NCBI RefSeq assembly: GCF_000276665.1
Contig: NW_004955433.1
Location: forward strand, 11,516,962-11,580,961
Origin: Chinchilla lanigera
Lineage: Eukaryota > Chordata > Mammalia > Rodentia > Chinchillidae
Length of the DNA stretch: 64,000 nt
Direction: 5' to 3'
This document shows positions 24,581-37,297 of the stretch, piece by piece; the first letter of the stretch is position 1, and each line of letters opens with the position of its first letter. The position numbers were made by a program, and so were the translations under genes. The notes below the pieces were generated by a model, which saw nothing but the letters and a program-made list of their open reading frames with translations, was not told the DNA's origin and ran no database searches.

Positions 24581-26683
24581 GTTTTCTAGTAGAGAACATT
24601 ACTTTCTTTTTATCCTCAGTAGGACATTCATATCTCTCTTCTGTCTTCTTCTCATATTGTTGATTAATTTCTCAATTTTTTTTCATTCTGTACTTCCTGA
24701 CCCTCTTGACCTTTACTAGTATATCTACTAAGCTTTATAAATCTCTAGATAGGTAGTTAGCTTTACACTATTGCTATTGAATACTGGTTTATTGTTAGTA
24801 TAGGTAGTGTTGTTCCATTTAGTGCCTATTCACTGTAGGTTAATAGTAGGTCAATATTTGGTTTGTTTTAGTGTTCATACTATAATTATTAGATCTCTTT
24901 TCTATGCTTAAGGGTAGAACATTATGAGTCCTTAGTATTTGTCATACTTAGTTTGTATTTGGCTTTATAATTGATGCTGATTTTATTGCTGTAGTAAAAG
25001 TAACATAGGTATTGCTATTAATTAGTTTTCCTGGGAGGCTAATGTCTGGATTATCTTGGGGTCATTAACAGCATTGTGGTCTATTCCTAGAGGACTGGAT
25101 ACTGGGCCAAATACAATACATCCTCCTATCTCAAGCAAATAGAGATGGTTGGACCCTGTGACAAAGGCAAGGGCCAATAGTTAGCCATAACCAGAGGATA
25201 CCACTGAAAAGTAGACATTAATTAAAGAGTTCCGTATATTAGAAATAAAACTTTTCACTACAATCAATTCATAAGCCTCAACACAAAAACAAACAAAAAT
25301 AGAAATATGAGAAGCTAAATCAACAAAATGCCTTCGAAAACTGGTCTATGGGACACTGAAGAGGAAGAAAGCTAAAGCTATACACCCCAGGTATTTGAAA
25401 TGATATCAAGGGAGACAATCAAAATAGATCAATAAGGCATTTGACTAGCTCATAGAAGATATAAGTGATAAACTACTGAGTCCAATAAAAGGATCAGTGA
25501 GTCTAAAAAAGACCCTAATAAAAAGGTAGCAGAGCTAAATAAAGCAATGCAAAACACGAATGACCAGCATAGAAAAGTAGTAGAAATCTATAAAATGGTT
25601 CAAAATATAAATTCAGGAGATTAAAAGTTCTGTCAAACATATGGGTATCAGAAGTGACCAGTGTGAGGACAGAGTATCAGAATGAGAAGACAGTGCTATT
25701 GTTAGTGACCAGTTAATGAGAGAAACCATAGAAACAAGAGAACATGAAAAATAGATCCAGCAGCTCCTACATAGTGCAAAGAAGACTAATCTGAGATTAA
25801 TTGGATTATTATTGAAAAATTAGTAGATGTTTCAAGTGGCATAAAACACCTGTTTACTGAACTAGCAGCAGAAAATTTTCTAAGTCAGGGACACCAAATT
25901 TAACATACAGTAAGTGAGGCACATAGACCTCCAAATAGCCACCATCAGCAAATAACATCTTCACATCACATGATAGTTGAAATCCCAGAAGTCAACACAA
26001 GAACAGAATCTTAGAAGTAGTTAGAAAAAAGCAATGATTCACTTATAAAAGTAAGCCGATCAGAATTATAGCAGCCCTTCAAGGCAGGAAGGGCTTGGTG
26101 TGAAGTGTTCCCATCTCCAAAAGAAAATAATTTCTAGTCCAGGCTGATATATCCTGAAAACTTTTAAAACTGATGGAGAAATAAGATATTTTCTTGATGA
26201 AGACCGTCTACAGAAATTCATGATCACCAAGCCAGCACTCCAAAATTCTGAAGGATATCCTAGAAAGGGACATTGAAGCTAAGAATGAAAGGTCTAATAG
26301 AATGAATACACCAGGTAGAGTGAGCAGCTAAGTAGAAGGAAGATAGGAAATCAACAATAGAAAAATAAGGTAATAGCAGGAATAAGTCAGTGCCTCTCAG
26401 TAATAATTCTCATCATGAATGGGCTCAGTTCCCCAATCAACAAACAGAATAGCAAAATGGATCAAGAAAAAAATCCGTTGATATGCTGTATACAAGAAAC
26501 ATGTGTACTCCAAAAAGAAACTCATAGACCAAAAATCAAAGGGTGGAAAACAAAATTCTATGCAATGAGAACCAAAAAAACCAGGTATGCAATGCATATT
26601 ATCAAATCATTGCACAATGAAAGTAGAAATCAATGACAAAAGAAAATACAGAAATTATGCATATGTGTGGAAACTAAACGGTA

Positions 26684-27318
26684 TACAGTATGCCCTGCAA
26701 AGTTATGGTTTAGAGTTTGTGGCCTCAGTCTTTCGTGGAGTTTTCCTTAGAACCTAAGAAAGAATTGTTCAGGAAACCCCCACAATTTCCTGGAAACTGT
26801 GACTATCCTCTGTAATTTTTTTTTTTTTTGTTGGGAGGTTTACAAGTAGCCAATCTAAGAATGTTATTCAGTTCTCCTTGTTGCTGATTGGCCCTTGCCC
26901 TTTAACCCATCTCTGGTAGATGTGCCACCATTCTTGCATTAAGATAGCTTGTTGTACTATATGTAGCTGTCTTCAACGTTTTTGATTTTGTTCTTTTTAA
27001 AGCCCTAAGATCCTGAGATGCTGCCAAAACACCCTGCACCTTCTAAGCCTTCTGGCAATGAATTTAAGGGCCAACGAATTTAAGTAGTTTAAGATACTTT
27101 CAGCGAAGATTGAAGTACTGCACAGTGTTTTTATTAAGTTATTACAGTATTGTATACAGTATTTTATTAAATTATATAACTGTGGGAGACATAACATATA
27201 TAGGGTTTAAACTATAAAAATAGGCATTTATGGCATTTTTTGACCATATCTGAAATTGGTGGTTTTTCATAATTCTCAGGTCCTCTAACAACGTAATCCT
27301 CATCAATCAGGGGACAAC
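26684..27318 (+). mobile_element. Probable Tigger/pogo-like non-autonomous DNA transposon
   Basis: Inserted in the L1. Left end CAGTATGCCCTGC and right end, read on the complement, CACAGTTGTCCCCTGAT, share CAGT...CCCTG. TA flanks the left end. The right part, ATAATTCTCAGGTCCTCTAA and ATCAGGGGACAACTGT, resembles Tigger 3' ends. No transposase frame. Confidence 0.45.
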
Positions 27319-27971
27319 TGTGGCAGAACACAAAAATCTACACACAAAATCAATAACATGCCTGTACACTCAAGATGAACCCACTGAGAAACAAATTAGG
27401 TAAAAAGTGACATTTACAATAGCACCAAAAAATGAAGTACTTAAGAATTAACCTAACTAGGGAATAAAGACCTCTATAATAAAACACATACTACACTGAA
27501 AAAAGAAATAGAAGACATCAGAAAATGAACGATATCCTCTGTTCCTTGATAGGCAGAACCAATATAGTTAAAATGGCCATCCTTCCAAAATTTAATGGAG
27601 TATAGATTTAACACAATCCAGATAAAATACTAATAGCATTCTTTAGAGAACTGGAGCAAACAATCCTAAAATTTATATGGAACCACATATAAATAGGAAG
27701 ACTGATCCTGGGTAAAAAGAACAAAGTGGGAAATGTCCCAATCTTGAACTCAAACTTATATTACAAAGCCATAGTGATGCAAAACAGCATGGTATTGGCA
27801 CAAAAACAGATATGTGGATAACTGTAACAGAACAGAGGGTACAGAAACAGCCCCAGGCAGGCTATCTGATCTGGGACAAATGGTCCAAAGATCTACTGTA
27901 GAGGAAAGATAGACTGTTTACTTAATGGTGCTTGGACAACTGGCTATCTAAATGCAGAGGTGAGTCTAGAT

Positions 27972-28004
27972 CAGTGATGGGAAGTCTTTTGGTTCACCAC
28001 CACC
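27972..28004 (+). mobile_element. hAT-like mini-element, copy 3 (ends only)
   Basis: CAGTGATGGGAAGTCTTTT is followed immediately by GGTTCACCACCACC. These look like the two inverted ends of the family at 8.08 and 46.0 kb with nothing between. The left flank is GTCTAGAT (27964-27971), the right flank AATAGACC. It sits inside the L1. Confidence 0.45.
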
Positions 28005-28021
28005 AATAGACCCGTATCTCC

Positions 28022-28258
28022 AGCCATTCTGGCAATCTCCAAATTCTGGCAATGAATTTAAGAGCCAATGAATTTAAGTAGTTTAAGACACTTTTGGGGA
28101 AGATTGAAGTACTGCACAGTGTTTTTATTAAATTAAATTATTACAGTACTATATATAGTATTTTATTAAAGTATATAACTGTGGGAGACATAACATATAT
28201 AGGGTTTAAAGTATAAAAATAAAATGCATCAAATAAATAAAGGTCCTCTAACAGGACC
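28022..28258 (+). repeat. Second copy of the 27.05-27.29 kb segment
   Basis: From about 28044 (GGCAATGAATTTAAGAGCCA) to ATATAGGGTTTAAAGTATAA, then GGTCCTCTAACA, it repeats the right part of the Tigger-like unit 1 kb upstream with moderate divergence and an internal deletion. Confidence 0.75.
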
Positions 28259-28292
28259 TCTAAACTAAACTAAACTAAACTAAACTAAACTA
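28256..28292 (+). repeat. (TAAAC)n short tandem repeat
   Basis: About six uninterrupted TAAAC units, lying at the right edge of the inserted segment in the L1. Confidence 0.95.
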
Positions 28293-29684
28293 AAATCAAA
28301 TGCATCAAAGATGTAAATGTTAGAACAGAAACATTTAAGCTGCTGGAAGATAAAATAGATTAAACTCTTGAAGACATAGATGTAGGCAAGGACTTTCTGA
28401 ATAGAACCCCAGTTGAACAAGAACTATCACCAAGAATCAACAATTAGCATCATTTCAACTGAAAAAAACTTCTGCGTGGCAAAGGAAACAACCAAAAGAG
28501 TGGAGAGACAACTTACAGAATGGCAGAAATTCTTTGCCAGCTATGCCTTGGACAGAGGACTAGTATCTTGAATATTTTTAATAAACTAAAACAATTTAGA
28601 CACCCCCAAATAAACCCCCAGTAATAAAATGAGCCATTGAAATGAGTAGTACTTTGCAAAAGAGGTACAAATTGCCAGTAAATAATGAAAAAATGTTTAA
28701 CATTGACAACCATTAGAGAAATGCAAATTAAAACAGCACTGAGATACCATCTTATTCCAGAAAGAATGATTATCACCAAGAAGTCAAATACTGACAAATA
28801 ATAGCCAGGTTGTAGGGGGAAAGGAACCCTTCTACACTGTTGATGGGAGTGGAAACTAGTACTCTCATATAGATTCTTCAAAAAACTAAAACTAGAAATT
28901 CCATTTGACCCAGCTACTCACCTTCCAAAAGAGTTAAAGACATGTGACAGTACAACACTTAACAGCTAAATCTTGGAAGTGTCCTATATGTCCATAAACA
29001 GATGAATATATAAAGCAAATGTGGCATTTATACACAATAGAGTACTATTCTGCTGTAAAGAAAAATAAACTCGAGTCATTTATAGAAAATAAGTGGACCC
29101 TGCAACCGTAATGTTAAACGAAATACATCACAGAGTCTTAAATATCAGTTTCTCTGACATGAAAAACCTTAAATATAAATAAAAAACAACAATAAACAAT
29201 AGGAATAGAGATCTTTTGTAAAAAGAAAGCAGACCAAAAGATGGAGCATGCAGGGAAGGAGGGAAGAAGAGATGGATGAAAAAAGAACTGAGATGCGTTA
29301 GATATGTGTACCGGCTCTCCATAAGAAATGTAATCATTACGTACTGCAAACATGTATGAATCAAAAATGGAAATTGAAAAAACAAGTTCAGATTTTTTTG
29401 ACTCTCAAATCCCATGCACTTTCTACTGTACTGGACCCTTCCCCTATACTATGCCATGCTCCCATTTAGAGTACCTGCAGGGAAGTTCTTCAGTTTCTTT
29501 TGATAAGACCATGAAGGAAAGGAAAGGAAAAGGAAAACAACAACAACAAGTTGATGCAGAAAAGCAGAGAACTCTGTCCTTTAGCTTGCCATGGAGCTCA
29601 GGAGATGAGGTGTGGTGGCTGCAATATTAATGTGCTGTCCCTTACCTAGAGAAAACGCATTTCTGCTCAGTAATTCCCCTTGCT

Positions 29685-29858
29685 TTCATTTACTGTGCAC
29701 TTTCTACTGGCTATGTTTTATGGCACTGTTCTAAGTGAATTAGTTTATTTAAATAATATCATAGCCCTCTGAGGCAGATGTTACTAGAGATGAGCAGAGG
29801 CATAGAGAACTTTAAAATTCTGTGCAAGAAATTTAAGCAGGAGGTATCAGGATCAGGA
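29685..29858 (-). mobile_element. MIR fragment
   Basis: TTATGGCACTGTTCTAAGTG, CCCTCTGAGGCAGATGTTAC and GAGCAGAGGCATAGAGAACT follow the antisense MIR. It is cut off by the next LTR. Confidence 0.55.
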
Positions 29859-29861
29859 TTG

Positions 29862-30150
29862 AGCATGTGGCACATGGCAGAAGGTTCATGGGTTGGAAGA
29901 CAGCAAAAGCAACAAGGCAGGGAACAAGATCTTTCTGTCCCTTATATTGCATGCAGGCTACCCATCCTAGGGTCTGTGTAGCACTCACACCTTTAATCCT
30001 GAGCCAGAACTATACAAAGCCAGTCATTGGACTGACCTACTAATGACACACCCTTAATCCCAACATCACACACTCTAGATTCAGCCACCTCTGAAAAAGC
30101 CCTGTGACTGCATGAGGCTTTGGGGGGACATCTAGATACAAACCTTAACA
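29862..30150 (-). mobile_element. MaLR-like LTR, truncated
   Basis: CATGTGGCACATGGCAGAAG, CCTTATATTGCATGCAGGCT, ATTCAGCCACCTCTGAAAAA and GGGGGGACATCTAGATACAA, ending in AACCTTAACA. The same family as 491-872 but lacking its first third. Confidence 0.65.
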
Positions 30151-30689
30151 GTTCTTGAACAGCAAAGCCTCACAAATATGTTTGAAATGAAAAGCCCTGT
30201 GGCTGACCTACCTCATATCTAGAGGTAAGTGAGAGAGAGAGGGGAAGAGTAGGAGATGGGAGCAGACAGCCAGAAGTCTGGTTATGCTGGAACTTGCAGT
30301 TTGTTGCAAAAATGTTGAGTGTTTTTCCCAAGTGAGATGAGCCACGAGAGGGATGAGAGCACAGGTATGACAGGATGTGACTTACATTTTAGTGAAGAAT
30401 GCACGTCACCTGATGCCTGCCTCTCATTCTCTTCTCTACTGGGTTCCTCCTCAGCCCATTCTTCAGGTTACAGACCTTGTTATCTTCACCTTCTGTCCGC
30501 TCCTTTACCCTGTCAGTCACTGGTTGTGATAACTTTATTTCTTCAGAATCTTTCAGAATGTTTCTTTTCCTGTCTTACTGGCTCCATCGTAGGTTAGGCC
30601 CACATTTACCCTCCACTTAGTTTTAATTTCCCTAATTGGTGTTTCTTATGCCCTCTGAATGCCATCGGAATTCTGCTCCTATAAATATA

Positions 30690-31885
30690 TGTGAAACACA
30701 CCTCTTTGCTTTATAAATTTTGCTGAGTGTCTCCGTTTTCCAAGGTGAAGTTCAAACTCCCTGGCATGTCTGTCCTGTAAGACATTGACAATATGACTGC
30801 AAATACTTTCCTGGCCTAATGTCTGCCTATCCATTGCCTCAGATGGCATCCAACCTCATCGTCTTGTTAGAGGGTATCTCTCTATTTTGACTCATTGTCC
30901 CCTGTAGCCCTTTATATCTTCGTGCCCACTACCACCCTCCTCTACTATTTTTTTTCCCTCTGCATCTGCTCACTCTAAGGATGTTACTTAAATACTACAC
31001 ATTCCACAAATGTACCAGGAAATCTCACTTGTTCTAAAATACATTAAAAATCTGACTACTTTCAAAATATATTACAAATCTGACCACTTCTAATCACCTC
31101 TTCTGCTTATTCTGTGGCTCCAACTATGATGATCTCTGTTGCAGATACCTCCTAACCTCTCCTTCCCTCCATCTAGTCTATTTTAACATAACATCTAGAG
31201 TGATCTTTTAAAAATATAGCTCATAAACACTTTCTTGCTCTCATCCCTTCTATAAATAGCTTCCAGTCTTACTCAGAGTAAAAGCCTAATGCCTAGGACT
31301 CAGCATTCCCCTACAAAGCACTCTATGCTCTGGTTCCTACTGCTTCCTTCCTCTGCTTTCCCACTGCTCCTCGCTCCTACTGTCCCCCCTGTACTCTTCC
31401 CATTCTGGCATTCTTACTCTTCGTAGAATAAGCCAAACACATTCCTACTCTAACACTTTATATCTAACATGCTTTTCCAATTATTCACTAAACTATATAA
31501 TCATTTCTGCCATAAAATCATTTGTAGATCTCAAGGCCTTTGCACGGAATGTTCCCTTTGTCTAGAACTCTCCTTCAGGATTTGTATCCTCCTCCTTATA
31601 TTCCTGTGACCCATGTTGCCTTATCAGAGGCCTTCCTGGAGCACCCTATGCAAAATGCAATACAGTACTCACCCCAGAAATCCCTGTTTTACTTATTTGG
31701 CTTTAGTTTGTTCTCCATAGTACTTATTACCATCTACAATACTATGTATTTTACTGACTTGTTTATGTCAGGCTCTTCTTAGCAGAATAGGAGTTCTTGG
31801 AGAGTAGCTAGACATTTTCTGTATTCCTGGCACTTAATTCCTTGCAAATAGTATGTGCTTGATAGATATATATTAAATAAATGAG
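30690..31885 (+). mobile_element. L2 LINE 3' region
   Basis: CAAGGCCTTTGCACGGAATG, GGCCTTCCTGGAGCACCC, ATAGTACTTATTACCATCTA and a TTAAATAAATGAGG end match the L2 3' consensus in order. The first 500 bp are more diverged. Ancient, non-coding. Confidence 0.78.
31451..31535 (+). repeat. 85-bp segment, copy A of a local duplication
   Basis: TAACACTTTATATCTAACAT to ATTTGTAGATCTCAAG. The copy at 32656-32740 differs at only two positions. Confidence 0.95.
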
Positions 31886-32099
31886 GATTTTTCATATTTT
31901 TTCCCTAAATTATTCCCTATTCTCATAGCTATATACTCATACTAGTGAATTAATGAGTGAATGAGCAACCATCTGGCAAGTTGTTATTTGAGCATGGTTG
32001 CCACTGCTAGCTTTAGCAGTGACTTAAGAAGTGTGCCTCCTCTGGGCTGCCTGTCATCTGACAAGTAGAGGTTATAGCAAGTAAGTGGTTAGCCTTTTA

Positions 32100-32192
32100 T
32101 TTTTATTTTATTTATTTGTTTGTACTGGGAATTGAACTCACGATGTTGCATTTGCCAGCAGGTGTTGTGCTGCTGAACTATCTTCCCAGCCC
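32100..32192 (-). mobile_element. ID-type SINE with TSD
   Basis: TACTGGGAATTGAACTCACG, TTTGCCAGCAGGTGTTGTGC and TATCTTCCCAGCCC, antisense ID. Direct repeat GTGGTTAGCCTTTTA at 32085-32099 and, with a 3-bp insertion, from 32193. Confidence 0.88.
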
Positions 32193-33015
32193 GTGGTTAG
32201 TTAGCCTTTTAGTCTTGGGGTGACTGTCAAATTGCAATCATTTTACATCAAAAATATATATAAAATATTATGACTGATAGTGTACAAGTTGGTTTTATAA
32301 GAGTGCAAAATATAAATTGTTATTAATAGCCAGGTTAGAAATATACTCCATTGAAATCAGAGTAATATAACACTTTTAAGTGAAGGGCATTTCCCAAGTC
32401 AGTCAGAGTTTGTAAATTTTATTTCAATTTACCAAAGGTGGAGTTCCACCTGGCTTCATTTAAATAAGTACCTTACTCCTTTAGCATCATGTCCGACTTC
32501 TCTTGTATGATGAATGTCTTTCAGAAGTATCCCCTGTATGAGAGGGAAACAGAATTTTTGTATAATGTTTTAAAAGAGTAGGAAGAGAAGTAGACTAAAT
32601 CTCCAGAGAGCCTAGCATTCCACCTCTTTCAGCCTTTGATAAGGGCTTGCCATGTTAACACTTTATATCTAACATGCTTTTCCAATTATTTACTAAACTA
32701 TATAATCATTTCTGCCATAGAATCATTTGTAGATCTCAAGAAATATGGCATATGACCAGACAACTATTAATATAATTTCATGACTGCATACTCTCTGGAA
32801 AACTTTAATGTGATTAAATAAAAGAAAAATACCTGAGATATTTGAAAATCTGCCAACAGCTGTTACAGATTATTGTGTGATATCTGACATTCTGCATGTA
32901 CCTGTCTAAACTGGAAAGTAAACTTGTCTGAAAGAAAGAACTAATACTGAGTTACTTAATGTATAATTTTTCTTCAAAGTTACTTCTTCTCTTCAAAGGA
33001 AGAAAATGCCATATT
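32193..33015. other. No recognised feature apart from duplication copy B
   Basis: AT-rich intron between an ID SINE and an L1. Confidence 0.4.
32656..32740 (+). repeat. 85-bp segment, copy B of a local duplication
   Basis: Same 85 bp as 31451-31535 with two differences (ATTTACT for ATTCACT; CATAGAATC for CATAAAATC). The L2-derived flanks of copy A are not duplicated with it. Confidence 0.95.
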
Positions 33016-33234
33016 GCAGTTTTTTAAAAGTTTTATTTTAAAGAAAAAAGAGACAAAATTTCAAAACAAGATAATAGGAGGGTAACAATGCTTAATACAT
33101 TGCACATTGTTATCTTTAAATTAGTTACTCAGAGAACAAGATATATGCATTTAATTGTCCAAAGAATATTAGCACAAACCTTTCTTTTCATGAACAAGAG
33201 AAATTAGTGGTATAACGATCTTAACTATCTTGTA

Positions 33235-33240
33235 TGTATA

Positions 33241-33299
<59 letters not shown>

Positions 33300-33300
33300 A
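33235..33300. repeat. (GT)n(AT)n microsatellite
   Basis: GTGTGTGTGT followed by about 16 TA units, in the L1 3' UTR. The 8.7-kb L1 has a short (TATC)n at the same place. Confidence 0.93.
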
Positions 33301-33441
33301 ATCTGTATATATTTTTGCTTTTCCCTTCTTTTCTCCTTTCCTCAATCCAAGTTTCTCTTTCCTTTTGAATAGTTTCTTTCCATTTTACAGTATCTACTGT
33401 ACATTTTGGATCTTACTTACTCTTTCAGCTTTTCACACTAG

Positions 33442-33529
33442 CTTTTTTTCTCCGATACTGGGAATTGAACTCATGACCTTGCACTTGCCAGGCAGGCGCT
33501 GTGCTGCTGAGCTAAATCCCCAGCGCTAG
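33442..33529 (-). mobile_element. ID-type SINE inserted in the L1
   Basis: ATACTGGGAATTGAACTCAT, CTTGCCAGGCAGGCGCTGTG and GAGCTAAATCCCCAGCG. The flanks CTTTTCACACTAG (33429-33441) and CTTCTCACACTAG (33530-33542) form a 13-bp TSD with one difference. Confidence 0.93.
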
Positions 33530-33543
33530 CTTCTCACACTAGG

Positions 33544-33637
33544 GAGACAATACAATGTTGACACATGTGCATCTGGTTTATTTCACTTAGGAGACAATAC
33601 AATGTTGACACATGTGCATCTGGTTTATTTCACTTAG
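33544..33637. repeat. Perfect 47-bp tandem duplication
   Basis: GAGACAATACAATGTTGACA to TTTCACTTAG occurs twice in direct succession (33544-33590, 33591-33637) with no difference. The related L1 at 9.07 kb has a single copy. Confidence 0.97.
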
Positions 33638-36600
33638 GAGTATGGTTTCAAGTGGCATCCATTTACCTATAAAGTGTCTAGTTCACCTTTCTTTATGACT
33701 GAGGAGTACTCCATTGTATAAGAACATCTTTTTATCCATTCTTTAGTTGATGGGCATTTGGGTTGTTTCCATGATCTATTACAAATTGTGCTGCATTTGT
33801 AATTACATATATCGCTGTGGTACAATGTTTTTAATTCTTCTGGGAAAATACTCAGAAGGGGAATAGTTGTGTCAAATGAGACCTCCAATCCTAGTTTTTG
33901 AGAACTCTCCACACTGATCTCTACAGTGGTTGCACCAGTCTGCAGTCCCACCAACAGTGGAGAAGGGTTCCTTTTTCCTCACAGCCCCTCCAGCATTTGT
34001 TATTGGTTGATTTCTTGATGATAGCCATTCTTTGCAGGGTGAGATGGAATCTCAGTGTTGTTTTAATTTGCATCTCTCAAATGACCAGAGATGCTGAATA
34101 TTTTTTGATATATTTATTTGCTGTTTGTATTTCTTCCTATGAGACATGTATATTCATGTCAGATGCCCATTTTTGGATTAGGTCTTTAAATTTGGGAGGT
34201 CTGATTTTTTTAAGTTCTTTATATGTTCTTGATAGTAATCATTTGTCTAAGGAGCCACTGACAAACATCTTTCCCACATTGTGGGTTGTCTCTTCCCTCT
34301 GTTGGTGGTTTTTCTTGCTGTGCAAAAGGTTTTTAATAAAATGAGATACCAGTTGTTGATTCTTTGTGATAGTTCCTGTGTGATTGTGGTGTTATTCATA
34401 AAGTCTTTGCCTACACCAGTGTCTTCAAGAGCTTTACCTATTCTATCTTCTAGCAGATTTTATGTTTCTGTTTTAATATTTAGATCTTTGATCTATTTTG
34501 AATTTAGTTTAATGCATGGTGAAAGATGTGGGTTCAATTTTAATCTTTAGCATGTGAAGAGCCAGTTTTTTACTATTTACTAAAGAGGCTATCTTTCTTC
34601 CAGTGAATGTGTTTGGCACCTTTGTCAAAGATGAGGTGGCTGAGTATGTCTGTATTGTTTCTGCATCTTCTAATCTGTTCCATTGATCTTTGGGTCTTTT
34701 GTTTTGTTTTGCCAGTACCATGCTGTTTTTATCACAGTAGCTTTATAGTATAATTTCAAGTCAGGAATTGTGAAGCCCTTGCCTTGCTTTTGTTGTCGAG
34801 AATTGCCTTTGCTATTCTAGTTCTCTTCTGGTTCTAAATAAATTTTAGGGTTGTTTTGTCTAATTCTGTGAGCCATATTGTTGAAATTTTTATCAGAATT
34901 GCATTAAATCTGTATAATAGTTTTGGCAGCATGGTCATTTTCACTATATTAGTTCTTCTTATCCAATGTCAAGGGATATCTTCACATTTTCTGTTATCCT
35001 TTTTAATCTCCTTCTTCAGAGTACTGTAGTTTTTAGTGTAGAGATCTTTTACTTCTTTCATTAGATTGATTCCTAGGTGTTTCATTTTTTTTTTTGATGC
35101 TATTGTGAAAGGTGTTGTTTCCCTAATTTCTCTCACAGTGAGTTTGTTATTCTTGTACAGAAAGGCTGTTGATTTTTGAATGCTGACTTTGTAGCTGACT
35201 ATGCTATTGAATCTGGCAGTTTTTTAGTGGAGTTGGTGGGATCTTCTGTGTAGAGTACCATCCACAAATAATGAAATGTTGACTTCTTTCTTTACTATCA
35301 TTGTTCCTCTTATTTGTTTCTCTTGTCTAATTGCTCTGGTTAAAGTTTCCAGGACTATGTTGAATAAGTGTAGAGACAGTGAACATCCTTGTCTTATTCC
35401 TGATTTTAGAGTGAAAGCTTTTAGTTCTTTTCCATTTAGTATAATGTTGTCTGTTGGTTTGTCATGGATGGCTTTTATCAGATCAAGATAAATATCATCT
35501 ATTCCAATTTTCTGTAGAGTTTTCATCATGAATGGGTGCTGGACTTTGTCAAATGCTTTTTCTGCATCTAAGGGATGATCATATGATTTTTGTCCTTTGC
35601 TCGGTTGATATGGTGTATTACACTTACTAATTTGCCTGTGTTAAGACATCCTTGCATTCCTGGGATGAATTCTACTTCGTCATGATGTGTAATCTTCTTG
35701 ATGATTTGCTGCATTCTGTTTACCAGTATCTTGTTGAGGATTTTTACAGCTATGTTCATTAGGGAGATTGCTCTGTAATTATCTTTGGTAGTTGGATCTT
35801 TTTCCTGTATTGGTATCAGGGTAATACTTGCTTCCAGGCATGAATTTAAGGGTATTTCTTCCCTTTCAGTTTTATTAAAGAATTTGAGAAGTTGTGGTAT
35901 TACATCTTCTCTAAATTTCTTGTTGAATTCACCAGTGTATCTGTCAGGTCCTGGGCTGCTCTTTTTTGGTAGGGGTTTAATTACATCTTTAATTTCATTG
36001 ATTTATACTGATTTATTTAGGATTTTTATATTTTCTTGATTCAGCTTTGGTAATTCTTAAGTATCTAGGAATTTGTCCATTTCTTCTGCATTTTCCATCT
36101 TATTAGAATACAAGCTTTCAAAGTAAGTATAGATGATCTATGGATTTCTGCAGGGTCCATTTTGATTTCACCCTTTTCATTCATAATTGCCTGAATTTGA
36201 TTCATTTCTTTCCTTTTTGATAACATTGGCTAAAGGTTTGTCAACTTGATTTAATCTTTCAAAGGACCACCTGTTTGATTCATTGATTCTTTATGTTGTT
36301 TTCTTAGTCTTCAGTGTGTTAATTTCTGTTCTGCTCTTTATAATTTCCTCACTTGTATGACCTTTTGGCTTAGCCTGATTTTCTTTTTCTAGAAATTTGA
36401 GGTTCACCATTAAGTTGTTTATTTGTGCTTGCTGTGTTTTCCTGATATGGGTATTCACTGCTATAAATTTCCCTCTTAGAACTGTTTTTATTTTGTCCCA
36501 TAAATTCTGTTATGTTGTAATGTCATTATCATTTAATTTTTGAAACTAATTTCTTCTGTGACCCATTGGTTGTTCAGCAGAGTGCTATTTAATTTCCATG

Positions 36601-37056
36601 TGTTTATGAAGTTCCTGTGGTTTCTTTGGCCATTGATTTCCAATTTCATCACACTGTGGTCTGTTAATATGCCTGGGTTAATTTCCATTTCTTTGCATTT
36701 ACTTAAGGGTGTTCTATCAGCTAGTGTGTGGTCTGTTTTGGAGAATGTCCCATGTGCAGCTGAGAAGAATGTTTATTCTGATGTTGTGGGGTAGAATACA
36801 CTGTAGACATCTATTAAGTCCATTCATTAAAGTTTGGTTCAGTTCTAATATTTCATTGTTGACTTTTTGTCTGGTTGATCTTTTTGTGACAGTGGGCTAT
36901 TGAGATCACCCAATACAATTGTATTAGTGCTTGTTTGATTTTTTTATGTCCATTAATACTTGTTTTATATATTGGGTGCACTGATATTTATTGCATATGT
37001 ATTTATGATTGTTATGTCTTTGTCTTTGATTATTCCCTTTAGAAGGATGTATTGAC

Positions 37057-37127
<71 letters not shown>

Positions 37128-37231
37128 TCCTTTCTTTCTTTCTTTCTCTTTCTTTCTTTCTTTCTCTCTGTCTCTCTCTCTCTGTCTCTCTCTCTCTGTC
37201 TCTCTCTGTCTCTCTCTCTCTCTCTCTACCC

Positions 37232-37297
<66 letters not shown>

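Larger units (their letters stand above)
24060..29375 (+). mobile_element. Decayed sense-strand L1 with internal insertions
   Basis: Probable 5' region from about 24.06 kb; ORF1-like sequence at about 25.3-26.3 kb (CTACAGAAATTCATGATCAC, CCAGCACTCCAAAATTCTGA). The ORF2 endonuclease start is at 26415-26560, and translates as NGLSSP, then ICCIQET and HRPKIKGWK. From 27330 to 29375 is the ORF2 3' part and tail (AAAATGGCCATCCTTCCAAA, AAATGCAAATTAAAACAGCA). Much of the reverse transcriptase is missing. Insertions are a B1 (24424-24580), a Tigger-like unit (about 26684-27318) and a second partial unit (about 28020-28258). Dead. Confidence 0.75.

Noticed and set aside
28513..28881. 122-codon antisense frame
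   Set aside because: Shadow of the sense L1 ORF2 3' region.
33898..34344. 148-codon + strand open frame
   Set aside because: Shadow of antisense L1 ORF2, not a gene.
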